The position numbers and the translations under genes are program-made. The notes beneath the pieces are model-generated. The model ran no database searches and was not told the DNA's origin. It was given only the letters and a program-made list of their open reading frames with translations. A stretch of DNA of 64,000 nt, taken from the NCBI GenBank assembly GCA_902800795.1, contig CADCFQ010000013.1, forward strand, positions 1 through 64,000, given 5' to 3'. Of the stretch, positions 6,775-14,027 are shown one piece after another. Position 1 is the stretch's first letter. Each line of letters begins with the position of its first letter. The DNA is from an uncultured Ruminococcus sp. (GTDB lineage: Bacteria; Bacillota; Clostridia; Oscillospirales; Ruminococcaceae).

Positions 6775-7509
6775 ATGAGGATAGATATAGCTACGCTTTT
6801 TCCCGAGATGCTTGAGAACTATCTTTCTCAGAGCATAGTGGGGAGAGCCAGAAAAAACGGTGTGTTCAGCCTTGAGTGTCACAATATCAGAGACTATACC
6901 GAGGATAAGCACCGCCGTGTGGACGACACGCCTTACAGCGAGCGCCAGGGTATGCTTATGCAGTGTGACCCCATATATAACTGCTTCAGGAGCGTGACAG
7001 AGGGCAGAAAGCCTCATGTTATATATATGTCTCCCCAGGGAAAGACACTGACGCAGAAAAGAGCTGTGGAGCTTTCAAAGATGGACGAGCTTTTCATTCT
7101 CTGCGGCCATTATGAGGGCGTTGACAGCAGGGTGCTGGAGACAATAGTGGACGAGGAGATATCCATAGGCGACTATGTGCTCACAGGCGGCGAGCTGCCT
7201 GCTATGGTGCTTGTGGACTGCGTTGTCAGGATGCTGGAGGGCACGCTTTCGCAGGCTGACTGCTATGAGGACGAGAGCCACTATAATTCGCTTCTGGAGT
7301 ATCCCCAGTATACAAGACCGGAGGTCTGGCAGGGGATGAAGGTGCCGGGAGTCCTGCTTTCGGGAGACCATGCAAAGATAGCTGCATGGCGGCGTGAACA
7401 GCAGATAATCACGACGCTGAAAAAGCGTCCGGAGCTTCTTGAAAAGGCGGCTCTGACCCATGATGATTTAGCTATAATACACAAAGTAACAGATGAAGAA
7501 AAGGGCTGA
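6775..7509 (+). CDS. trmD: tRNA (guanine37-N1)-methyltransferase
   Basis: The 244-residue SPOUT methyltransferase adds a methyl group to G37 next to the anticodon, which keeps the reading frame. Typical stretches are present: RIDIATLFPEML at the start, YMSPQGKTLTQ, LCGHYEGVDSRV and the trefoil-knot region ISIGDYVLTGGELPAMV. Length is normal. GGAGAGG precedes the ATG. The usual neighbours rpsP and rplS are not here. No terminator hairpin is obvious after the stop. Confidence 0.97.
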   Translation: MRIDIATLFPEMLENYLSQSIVGRARKNGVFSLECHNIRDYTEDKHRRVDDTPYSERQGMLMQCDPIYNCFRSVTEGRKPHVIYMSPQGKTLTQKRAVELSKMDELFILCGHYEGVDSRVLETIVDEEISIGDYVLTGGELPAMVLVDCVVRMLEGTLSQADCYEDESHYNSLLEYPQYTRPEVWQGMKVPGVLLSGDHAKIAAWRREQQIITTLKKRPELLEKAALTHDDLAIIHKVTDEEKG

Positions 7510-7680
7510 ATAAACGGTTTTTGAACGTTTTCAACACTTTTGTTAAAAAGATTTGTACAAAGTGATATAAAGAATCTCAATGTTTTGTCTAAACTGCGAA
7601 AGATAGGCTTTATGCAGCAGTGCTGTATGAGCAAAATGCCAAAAAATCAGTCGAAAACTATGGTTTGTCTATATTTTGCG
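7510..7680. other. Non-coding spacer between trmD and the HPr promoter
   Basis: About 170 AT-rich bases carry no convincing gene. A short frame overlapping it has no ribosome site and no recognisable protein. The spacer ends at the promoter at 7681. Confidence 0.6.
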
Positions 7681-7709
7681 TTGACGAAACCGGTTTTGTC
7701 GAGTATAAT
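7681..7709 (+). promoter_or_regulatory. Promoter of the HPr gene
   Basis: TTGACG (7681-7686) and TATAAT (7704-7709) are 17 bases apart, close to the sigma-A consensus. It is followed by a leader of about 100 bases. Confidence 0.85.
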
Positions 7710-7814
7710 ACTAGTATCAGGGTTAATAATAGCGTGGTGTCGTATCGTCACGGTGCCTTGATGTTTATAAATTAAGGGAACAGAAATCATAATTATGAAA
7801 TGGAGAGATCAGTT

Positions 7815-8087
7815 ATGTTCGTTAAAGACGTAGTAGTTCAGAATCAGGTTGGACTTCATGCTCGTCCTGCAACCTTCTTCATTCAGAAGGCTAATGAGTT
7901 CAAGTCTTCTATCTGGGTAGAGAAGGAAGAGAGAAGAGTAAACGCTAAGAGCCTTCTTGGAATTCTTTCGCTCGGTATAGTAGGCGGCACTACTATCAGG
8001 ATCATTGCTGACGGCCCCGACGAGGAGGCAGCAGTAGGCGGTCTCGTAGATCTGGTTGACAGCGGTTTTGCAGAGGGAGCAAGATAA
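7815..8087 (+). CDS. ptsH: Phosphocarrier protein HPr
   Basis: The 90-residue protein has the active histidine His15 in GLHARPA, which passes phosphate from enzyme I to sugar-specific EII proteins. It also has the regulatory Ser46 in NAKSLLGILSLGI, the site used by HPr kinase for carbon catabolite control in Firmicutes. GGAGAG lies upstream of the ATG at 7815. It is monocistronic, with its own promoter and terminator. Enzyme I is not encoded next to it. Confidence 0.95.
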   Translation: MFVKDVVVQNQVGLHARPATFFIQKANEFKSSIWVEKEERRVNAKSLLGILSLGIVGGTTIRIIADGPDEEAAVGGLVDLVDSGFAEGAR

Positions 8088-8106
8088 GCGTCATTGCAGA
8101 CATTTC

Positions 8107-8137
8107 GCCCGAAGGTCACAGGCCTTCGGGCTTTTTT
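8107..8137 (+). terminator. Terminator of ptsH
   Basis: A 9-base stem GCCCGAAGG/CCTTCGGGC is followed by T6. Confidence 0.95.
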
Positions 8138-8157
8138 GTTAAGTATAAGAATGCAAT

Positions 8158-8199
8158 AAAATGGAACCTCACCCCCTTCGGGGTGAGGTTCCATTTTTT
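8158..8199. terminator. Bidirectional terminator after the rimO-to-PPIase operon
   Basis: A long perfect hairpin (arms of about 17 bases around CTTC) is bounded by A4 and T6. On the minus strand it ends the operon whose last gene stops at 8235. It is a compensated relative of the hairpin at 1156-1195. Confidence 0.9.
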
Positions 8200-8234
8200 C
8201 GCCTGAAGTAATTCGTGCAGCAGCCGCTTGTCTT

Positions 8235-9098
8235 TTATTCACTGTCTGTGCTGTCTTCGCTGCTGTCGGAAGCAGCTTCGGAAGATGTGCTTTCAAAGAA
8301 AGCGTCGTTCTTGTTCTCGCCGTAGGTGGAGAGGGTGACTTTTTTGAACTTTATCTCCTGTCGTGGCTGGAGGGACTCCGAGTCGATGACATCGACCTCG
8401 CAGAGCTGGTCATAAACGTCCATGCCGTCGTATACCTGTCCGAAGATGGTGTACTGCTGGGAGAAGTTCAGCACGCCGCCGTTTTTCTCGAAGGCGTTTG
8501 CGATAACTTCCGGAACGTCGCCGCTGTCGTTCATCTCATCAAATTCCTTCTGCTCCTCAGAGGTCAGCTCATAGTCGTTGACGAACAGCAGATAGGAGTT
8601 TGAAAGCTTGCCGGAAGAGAACAGGGACTTCTTGTCATAGGTATAAGCGCAGAGGGCGCCTTTGAGCGGCCACAGGTTCTTGGACATCTCAGCATCCAGC
8701 TCTGTGGTGTCGGTCTCGGAAGTTGTCTCTCCATCGGCCTGCTTGGTGCCGCCTATAAAGAACACGCCGTCCTGCACCATGCTGACATAGGTGCCGTCAT
8801 AATAGCCGTCCTCGACCAGACCTTTGAAAAACTTGTAATACTCGGGGGCTTCATCGGGGAAGAGCACCGCCTTGAAGGTGCCCATATCCGTCTCGAACAC
8901 TGCCACAGGCGTATCGTCCGAGGGCTTGTCCATCTGGATAACGTTCGCATCGGAGAAGTCGATCTTTTCCTTTCTGCCGGCACAGGCATAGAACACCGCA
9001 AACACTATCACGAAGCATAAGGCTATCAGCGAGAACTGAAAATAGACCTTGAAGCTCTTTTTTCTTGAAGGCATATAGCTTGCCCTGTTATTCTTCAA
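8235..9098 (-). CDS. Membrane-anchored cyclophilin-type peptidyl-prolyl isomerase
   Basis: The 287-residue protein has an N-terminal hydrophobic segment (about 18-40), ending in FYACAG, which could be a signal anchor or a weak lipobox. A diverged cyclophilin domain follows: VAVFETDMGTFKAVLFPDEAPEYYKFFKGLV, then DGYYDGTYV, with QQYTIFGQVYDGMDVYDQLCEV near the end. The classic FHRII and GGD motifs are altered (YVSMV, GGT), so catalytic activity is uncertain. It probably helps fold exported proteins. The start is a TTG with GGAGGAG 6 bases upstream; the ATG between them is closed by a stop two codons later. The tail is rich in Ser, Asp and Glu. It is the last gene of the operon, 14 bases after cysS. 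Confidence 0.8.
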   Translation of the reverse strand: MKNNRASYMPSRKKSFKVYFQFSLIALCFVIVFAVFYACAGRKEKIDFSDANVIQMDKPSDDTPVAVFETDMGTFKAVLFPDEAPEYYKFFKGLVEDGYYDGTYVSMVQDGVFFIGGTKQADGETTSETDTTELDAEMSKNLWPLKGALCAYTYDKKSLFSSGKLSNSYLLFVNDYELTSEEQKEFDEMNDSGDVPEVIANAFEKNGGVLNFSQQYTIFGQVYDGMDVYDQLCEVDVIDSESLQPRQEIKFKKVTLSTYGENKNDAFFESTSSEAASDSSEDSTDSE

Positions 9099-9112
9099 AT
9101 CATTCTCCTCCG

Positions 9113-10528
9113 TTAAACCTTTTCAATGACGGGACCCTGTCTGGTCTCCTTTACAGAATAGCCGAGAGCGGCTATCCTGTCTCTCAGCTCGTCCGCTTTT
9201 GCAAAGTCCTTGGCCTTTCTTGCTTCGGCTCTCTGCTCGACAAGCGCCATGACCTCCTCGGGGATATCCGCAGAAGCGCTCTTGTCAGCTTCCTTTTTCT
9301 TTTCTGCGTGAGCCAGCAGGTCAAGTCCCAGCACAGCATCAAACTCGGCTATCAGAGCTTTCTTTGAAGCTCCGCTGATGTCGGCCTTGAGTATATCATA
9401 GATAACGGTGAGTCCCTCGGCGGTGTTAAGGTCATTTCCAAGCGCCTTGTCAAAGCGCTCTTTAAGCGCTGCAATCTTCTCATCCTCGCCCTGTGCCTTG
9501 TCGTCGCCTATGGATGCTATCCTTGCTATCAGCTTGTCAAAGGCAGCCTTTGCGTTATCAAGGTTCTCCCAGGTGAACACAAGCCCCTTTCTGTAATGGG
9601 ACTGGAGACAGAAGAACCTGTATACCAGAGGATCGTAGCCCTTTTCCTCCAGCAGAGATACCGTCAGGAACTCGCCCTTGGACTTGGACATTTTTCCGCT
9701 GTTGGTGTTAAGGTGATGAACATGGAACCAGTAATTGCACCATTTGTGGCCGAGATAAGCCTCGCTCTGTGCGATCTCGTTTGTGTGGTGGGGGAAGATG
9801 TTGTCAACTCCTCCGCAGTGGATATCCAGCCTTTCGCCCAGGTTCTTCATGCTTATGCAGGAGCACTCGATGTGCCAGCCCGGATAGCCCACGCCCCAGG
9901 GAGACTCCCACTTGAGCTCCTGGTCGTCAAACTTTGACTTTGTGAACCAGAGCACGAAATCGGCTTTGTTACGTTTGTTCTCGTCCTCTTCAACGCCCTC
10001 ACGCACGCCGACCTCAAGGTCGTCCTCGGTGAAATTGTGGAACACGTTATAGTTTTCTATCTTCGATGTATCAAAGTAGATATTTCCGCCTGCCTCATAG
10101 GCAAAGCCTTTCTCGATAAGTGAGCTTATCACCTTGATGAATTCGTCTATATAGGTGGTGGCAGGAACGACAACATCGGGAGTCTTTATATTGAGCTTTT
10201 TGCAGTCCTCAAAGAAAGCGTCGGTATAAAACTTTGCTATCTCCATAACTGTCTTGTGCTCACGCTTTGCTCCCTTGAGCATCTTGTCGTCGCCTGTGTC
10301 GCCGTCAGAGGTCAGATGTCCGACATCGGTGATGTTCATTACACGCTTGACATCCAGCCCTGTATATCTTATATACTTCTCCAGCACATCCTCCATCATA
10401 TATGTCCTGAGGTTTCCTATATGTGCAAAGTGATACACCGTAGGTCCGCAGGTATACATACCCACTTTTCCTGCTTCGTTGGGTATGAATTCTTCCTTCT
10501 TGTGAGTCAGTGTATTATAAAGGATCAT
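9113..10528 (-). CDS. cysS: Cysteinyl-tRNA synthetase
   Basis: The 471-residue class I synthetase loads tRNA-Cys. Seen: zinc ligand Cys27 in YTCGPTVYHFAHIGN with HIGN signature at 36-39, GWHIECS in the zinc site, HHTNEIAQSEA and the KMSKSKG loop near 266. The C-terminal anticodon-binding part is present (RAEARKAKDFAKADELRDRI). It overlaps the end of cysE by 4 bases (ATGA), so the two are translationally coupled; making cysteine and loading it onto tRNA are thus produced together, a classic Firmicute arrangement. Confidence 0.97.
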   Translation of the reverse strand: MILYNTLTHKKEEFIPNEAGKVGMYTCGPTVYHFAHIGNLRTYMMEDVLEKYIRYTGLDVKRVMNITDVGHLTSDGDTGDDKMLKGAKREHKTVMEIAKFYTDAFFEDCKKLNIKTPDVVVPATTYIDEFIKVISSLIEKGFAYEAGGNIYFDTSKIENYNVFHNFTEDDLEVGVREGVEEDENKRNKADFVLWFTKSKFDDQELKWESPWGVGYPGWHIECSCISMKNLGERLDIHCGGVDNIFPHHTNEIAQSEAYLGHKWCNYWFHVHHLNTNSGKMSKSKGEFLTVSLLEEKGYDPLVYRFFCLQSHYRKGLVFTWENLDNAKAAFDKLIARIASIGDDKAQGEDEKIAALKERFDKALGNDLNTAEGLTVIYDILKADISGASKKALIAEFDAVLGLDLLAHAEKKKEADKSASADIPEEVMALVEQRAEARKAKDFAKADELRDRIAALGYSVKETRQGPVIEKV

Positions 10529-11187
10529 TTTGCCTTCTCCTGTTCATTTATCTTTTCTTCAAGCTCTGCTATACGTTTTTCCAGAGCCTTTATATGTGTC
10601 CTGTTGTGGCATATCTCCTGATATACAGGGTCGGGGATATGCACCTGGTCAAGGTCAAGGGTGCGCTTGCCGTTTTGCTTTACTATCTTTGCCGGAACGC
10701 CCACCGCAGTGGAGTTCGGCGGCACAGGCGACAGCACCACCGCATTGGCAGCTATCTTTGCGTTATCGCCCACAGTGAACGGCCCCAGCACCTTGGCGCC
10801 GCACCCTACCATAACATTATTGCCGAGTGTCGGATGACGCTTTCCGTGGTCCTTTCCAGTTCCGCCCAGGGTACAGCCCTGATAGAGCAGGCAGTAGTCG
10901 CCTATCTCGGCGGTCTCGCCTATCACCACTCCGCTTCCGTGGTCGATAAGCAGACCCTTGCCTATCTTTGCACCGGGATGTATCTCTATTCCTGTTATCA
11001 TCCTTGCTGTCTGCGAGATGATACGGGCAATGACCTTGTGGTCCTTAAGGTAGAACCAGTGAGCCACCCTGTAAAACGCCACAGCATGAAGCCCTGCATA
11101 GGTCAGTATCTCCAGAACGCTGCCCGCTGCCGGGTCACGTTCTCTTATGGACTGTATATCATGCTTCAGGCCTTTTATAAAATTCAT
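10525..11187 (-). CDS. cysE: Serine O-acetyltransferase
   Basis: The protein of about 220 residues makes O-acetylserine from serine and acetyl-CoA, the first step of cysteine synthesis. The left-handed hexapeptide-repeat helix is clear: GLLIDHGSGVVIGETAEIGD, CTLGGTGKDHGKRHPTLG and VGCGAKVLGPFTVGD. The short helical N-terminal domain (SVLEILTYAGLHAVAFYRVAHW) is the compact Firmicute type. The start is uncertain between ATG 11187 and a GTG nine bases earlier; neither has a strong ribosome site. It overlaps cysS by 4 bases. Confidence 0.95.
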   Translation of the reverse strand: MNFIKGLKHDIQSIRERDPAAGSVLEILTYAGLHAVAFYRVAHWFYLKDHKVIARIISQTARMITGIEIHPGAKIGKGLLIDHGSGVVIGETAEIGDYCLLYQGCTLGGTGKDHGKRHPTLGNNVMVGCGAKVLGPFTVGDNAKIAANAVVLSPVPPNSTAVGVPAKIVKQNGKRTLDLDQVHIPDPVYQEICHNRTHIKALEKRIAELEEKINEQEKAK

Positions 11188-11217
11188 TAAGTTCACCGCT
11201 TTCAGGCTTGCAGAAAT

Positions 11218-11796
11218 TTATTTGCTGGAGTCGATATATTTCCAGTAAGCTTTGAGGTAGATGCCTCCGGAGATAACGGTGAGTATCACTGAGATCCAGA
11301 TAAGCGCCTCGTTTATAAGGAAAATGGTTGAATGCCAGTTGAGGTCGGGGCTTCCCTTGCTGTCGGGATAGAATATCTGGAGAGCCATTATAGCCACCAG
11401 AGCGACCATAGTGAAGGCTGTCTTTATCTTGCCCCAGATGCCTGCCGACACAACGACGCCCTCGCCTGCTACAACGAGTCTCAGGCCTGTCACCATAAAC
11501 TCTCTTGAAAGGATGATGATAACAGCGATAGGGTCTATCCATCTTTCAAAGGAAAAGGTTATCAGCGCCGACATCACCAGCAGCTTATCTGCCAGCGGAT
11601 CGAGAAACTTTCCGAAGGTAGTCACAAGGTTCTGGCTCCTTGCTATCTTTCCGTCCAGCATATCGGTTATCGAGGCTGCTGCAAAAACGATCAGCGCCCA
11701 GATCATATGGTTGGGTATCTCGAAGCACAGAACGAATAACAGGAATACCGGTATAAGTATAACTCTTAGAACTGTCAATCTGTTTGGTAAATTCAT
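11218..11796 (-). CDS. pgsA: CDP-diacylglycerol-glycerol-3-phosphate 3-phosphatidyltransferase
   Basis: The 192-residue multi-spanning membrane protein makes phosphatidylglycerol phosphate. The CDP-alcohol phosphotransferase motif is complete: DMLDGKIAR, then TFGKFLDPLADKLLV (near 45-75). Hydrophobic segments cover most of the rest. It begins directly after rimO (GGGGG precedes the ATG), and the rimO-pgsA pairing is common in Firmicutes. Confidence 0.95.
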   Translation of the reverse strand: MNLPNRLTVLRVILIPVFLLFVLCFEIPNHMIWALIVFAAASITDMLDGKIARSQNLVTTFGKFLDPLADKLLVMSALITFSFERWIDPIAVIIILSREFMVTGLRLVVAGEGVVVSAGIWGKIKTAFTMVALVAIMALQIFYPDSKGSPDLNWHSTIFLINEALIWISVILTVISGGIYLKAYWKYIDSSK

Positions 11797-11798
11797 TT

Positions 11799-13139
11799 TT
11801 ATTCCCCCTGATCAATAACTGTTCCGATGAGGTCATAGTCAAGTGTATCGTCGGTCAGCACATTAACAAACTGTCCGGCGCCGAGTTTTTTGTCGCTTGT
11901 AAAGAACACCTTGCCGTCTATCTCGGGAGCGTCCATAGCCGTGCGCCCGTACCAGCACTCGGCGTATCTGTCAAAGCCCTCGCAGACTACCTCGAAGGTC
12001 TTTCCGATGCAGTCATTATTGAACTGCTCGGATATGAGCATCTGCGTCTGCATAACGATATCCGCACGATGCTCCTTGGTCTCTTCATCAAGCTGCTCAG
12101 GGAGCCTTGCTGCCGGTGTACCCTCTTCCTGGGAATAGGCAAAGCAGCCGAGCCTTTCAAAGCGCATATCCTTTACAAACTGACAAAGCTCCTCGAATTG
12201 CTCCTCGGTCTCTCCGGGGAAGCCTGCGATAAGCGTTGTCCTCAGTATAACGCCGGGTATCTTTTCTCTGATATGGTTTATGAGCTCTTCGAGCTGTGCT
12301 CTGTCTCCGAAGCGGTTCATCCGCTTGAGAACATCCTTGTTACAGTGCTGGAGCGGGATATCGAGATATTTCACAAGCTTCGGCTCTTTCGCTATGGTAT
12401 CCAGCAGCTCATCCGTTATCCTCTCGGGATAACAGTAGAGAGTCCTTATCCATTTGAAGCCCTCTATTTTGCAAAGCTCTTTCAGAAGCTTCGGCAGCTC
12501 GCTCCTGCCATAGATATCCTCGCCGTATCGGGTCGTATCCTGTGCGATGACCACAAGCTCCTTCACACCGTTTCCGGCAAGCCACTCGGCTTCTTTTACT
12601 ATGTCCTCGATAGTTCTGCTGCGGAATCCTCCTCTTATCTCGGGGATAGCGCAGTAGGTACAGTGGTTGCTGCAGCCCTCTGCTATTTTAATATATGCGT
12701 AAAACGGCTCTGTGGATATTATCCTGCTGCCGCTTATCTCAAGGTCAGCCTTTGCGCCGTAAGCGCAGACTGTTTTTTTGTCTAGAACGATATCTCTGAT
12801 TATATCGCATATCTTCTCATTTGAACCGATACCCACAACAGCATCCAGCTCGGGTATCTCCTTTGCCATCTCGTCACGGTAACGTTCTGCAAGGCAGCCC
12901 GTTGCGATAACGGCCTTTATCCTGCCCTCCTGCTTGAGTGTGCAGAATTCAAGGATGGTGTCTATGGCTTCCTGTTTTGCGCTCTCAATAAATCCGCAGG
13001 TGTTTACGATAACAACATCCGCAAGCGCAGCATCGGCAGTCAGCTCGAAGCCGTCCTTTTTTACAAGCGACAGCATATGCTCCGCATCGACCTGATTTTT
13101 GGGGCAGCCAAGCGATACCATTCCGACTCTTACAGCCAC
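11799..13139 (-). CDS. rimO: Ribosomal protein S12 methylthiotransferase RimO
   Basis: The protein of about 446 residues is a radical-SAM enzyme that methylthiolates an aspartate of S12. Seen: N-terminal UPF0004 domain (SLGCPKNQVDAE, NTCGFIESAK), radical-SAM cysteines in GCSNHCTYCAIP, RTLYCYPERITDEL, and a C-terminal TRAM domain. I place the start at the GTG at 13139, 8 bases after AAAGGAG; an earlier GTG at 13148 touches the ribosome site. It is the first gene of the operon rimO-pgsA-cysE-cysS-PPIase. Confidence 0.95.
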   Translation of the reverse strand: MAVRVGMVSLGCPKNQVDAEHMLSLVKKDGFELTADAALADVVIVNTCGFIESAKQEAIDTILEFCTLKQEGRIKAVIATGCLAERYRDEMAKEIPELDAVVGIGSNEKICDIIRDIVLDKKTVCAYGAKADLEISGSRIISTEPFYAYIKIAEGCSNHCTYCAIPEIRGGFRSRTIEDIVKEAEWLAGNGVKELVVIAQDTTRYGEDIYGRSELPKLLKELCKIEGFKWIRTLYCYPERITDELLDTIAKEPKLVKYLDIPLQHCNKDVLKRMNRFGDRAQLEELINHIREKIPGVILRTTLIAGFPGETEEQFEELCQFVKDMRFERLGCFAYSQEEGTPAARLPEQLDEETKEHRADIVMQTQMLISEQFNNDCIGKTFEVVCEGFDRYAECWYGRTAMDAPEIDGKVFFTSDKKLGAGQFVNVLTDDTLDYDLIGTVIDQGE

Positions 13140-13210
13140 AGCAAGCACTCCTTTCTTTGCCTAAATACAATTACACACTATTATACCACATCTCGCCCCG
13201 ATTGTCAACC

Positions 13211-13228
13211 GCAGGCGCTTGCACCTGC
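13211..13228. repeat. Short palindrome (GCAGG-GC-N2-GC-CCTGC)
   Basis: GCAGGCGC, TT and GCACCTGC form an 18-base near-perfect palindrome. The same form, GCAGGTGC-TC-GCACCTGC, occurs at 54167-54184 within a tandem repeat, so it appears to be a small dispersed repeat. Confidence 0.5.
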
Positions 13229-13243
13229 TCAATGAATAATGAA

Positions 13244-13330
13244 GAATGAATAAATAAAAAAGAAGGTATCGTCCTGCGGACGATGATATTTTGAGATCAT
13301 CAACGAAGGCGATACCTTAACTATTCATTC
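13244..13330 (-). repeat. Nested inverted repeat, probably a terminator for the glycosylase
   Basis: Outer arms GAATGAATA/TATTCATTC (13244-13252, 13322-13330) enclose inner arms AAGGTATCG/CGATACCTT (13263-13271, 13310-13318), with a partly paired centre. On the minus strand the structure is followed by a T-rich run, so it may end the gene at 13338. The nested layout and purine-rich GAATGAAT flanks also resemble a miniature repeat unit. Confidence 0.6.
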
Positions 13331-13337
13331 TTTTTAC

Positions 13338-13841
13338 CTATTTCAGATATTTGCCTATCTCGCTTTGCCATTTCTCACAGAGCCGCTCAAAGCTCCAGGC
13401 CGCATTTGCAGGGCTGGTAGAGGGGAGCGTCACGGCGCAGATGTCAACCTGCGGCATTATATAGCGCTCGTAAAGGCGCCCTGCCGCAGATCCGTTTAAG
13501 AAGACCGCCTTTATATCAGTGCTTTCAAGCAGCGGCCTTATATCGGCAGCGACTGCGTTTTTTATGCTCTGGTCGGAAGACCCTATAATATCACATTCTT
13601 TGATGACATCCCATACGGCGATGTGAGAGCTGAGCAGGAGAGCTTTCTTTTCTTCGATGCTTTCAGGCTCAGGCTTGTTGACAAGATCTGCCACAAGGCG
13701 CCAGAAGCGGTTCCTTGGGTGGCCGTAATAAAAGCCCTGCTCACGGGAGCGGACAGAGGGCAGGCTCCCGAGGATGAGTATGCGGCTGTCCTTGTCAAAG
13801 ACAGGCTCAAAGGGCTGACAGATATGCTCGTAAGTATTCAT
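13338..13841 (-). CDS. DNA-deoxyinosine (hypoxanthine)/uracil DNA glycosylase family
   Basis: The 167-residue protein belongs to the uracil-DNA-glycosylase superfamily. It has the motif-1 region ILILGSLPSVRSREQGFYYGHPRNRFW and the motif-2 region LPSTSPANAAWSF. The pattern LGSLPS...GFYYGHPRNRFW is typical of the family annotated as DNA-deoxyinosine glycosylase, which removes hypoxanthine formed by adenine deamination. It acts alone in base-excision repair. A single gene, divergent from the GH3 gene, and ended by the inverted repeat at 13244-13330. Confidence 0.85.
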   Translation of the reverse strand: MNTYEHICQPFEPVFDKDSRILILGSLPSVRSREQGFYYGHPRNRFWRLVADLVNKPEPESIEEKKALLLSSHIAVWDVIKECDIIGSSDQSIKNAVAADIRPLLESTDIKAVFLNGSAAGRLYERYIMPQVDICAVTLPSTSPANAAWSFERLCEKWQSEIGKYLK

Positions 13842-14027
13842 AGCGCTCTCCTTTTTTGCCGGATGAAACGGTCGCTCGGTCTAACTGTATTATATACCTG
13901 TGCTCTGGCCTTGTCAACAGCGCCTGGCTTAAAGCTGTGATATGTTAAGTATAATATAGGATGTGATATTGAATAAACGGCGGTGCTATGTTAAAATATG
14001 AAAAAACCTTTATTGGAGGTATTGGAT

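Noticed and set aside
5758..7017. Minus-strand open frame opposite cysK-rimM-trmD
   Set aside because: It crosses three certain genes in antisense and shows no protein family features.
7540..7761. Possible 73-codon gene between trmD and ptsH
   Set aside because: No ribosome site, no recognisable protein, and it overlaps the ptsH promoter.
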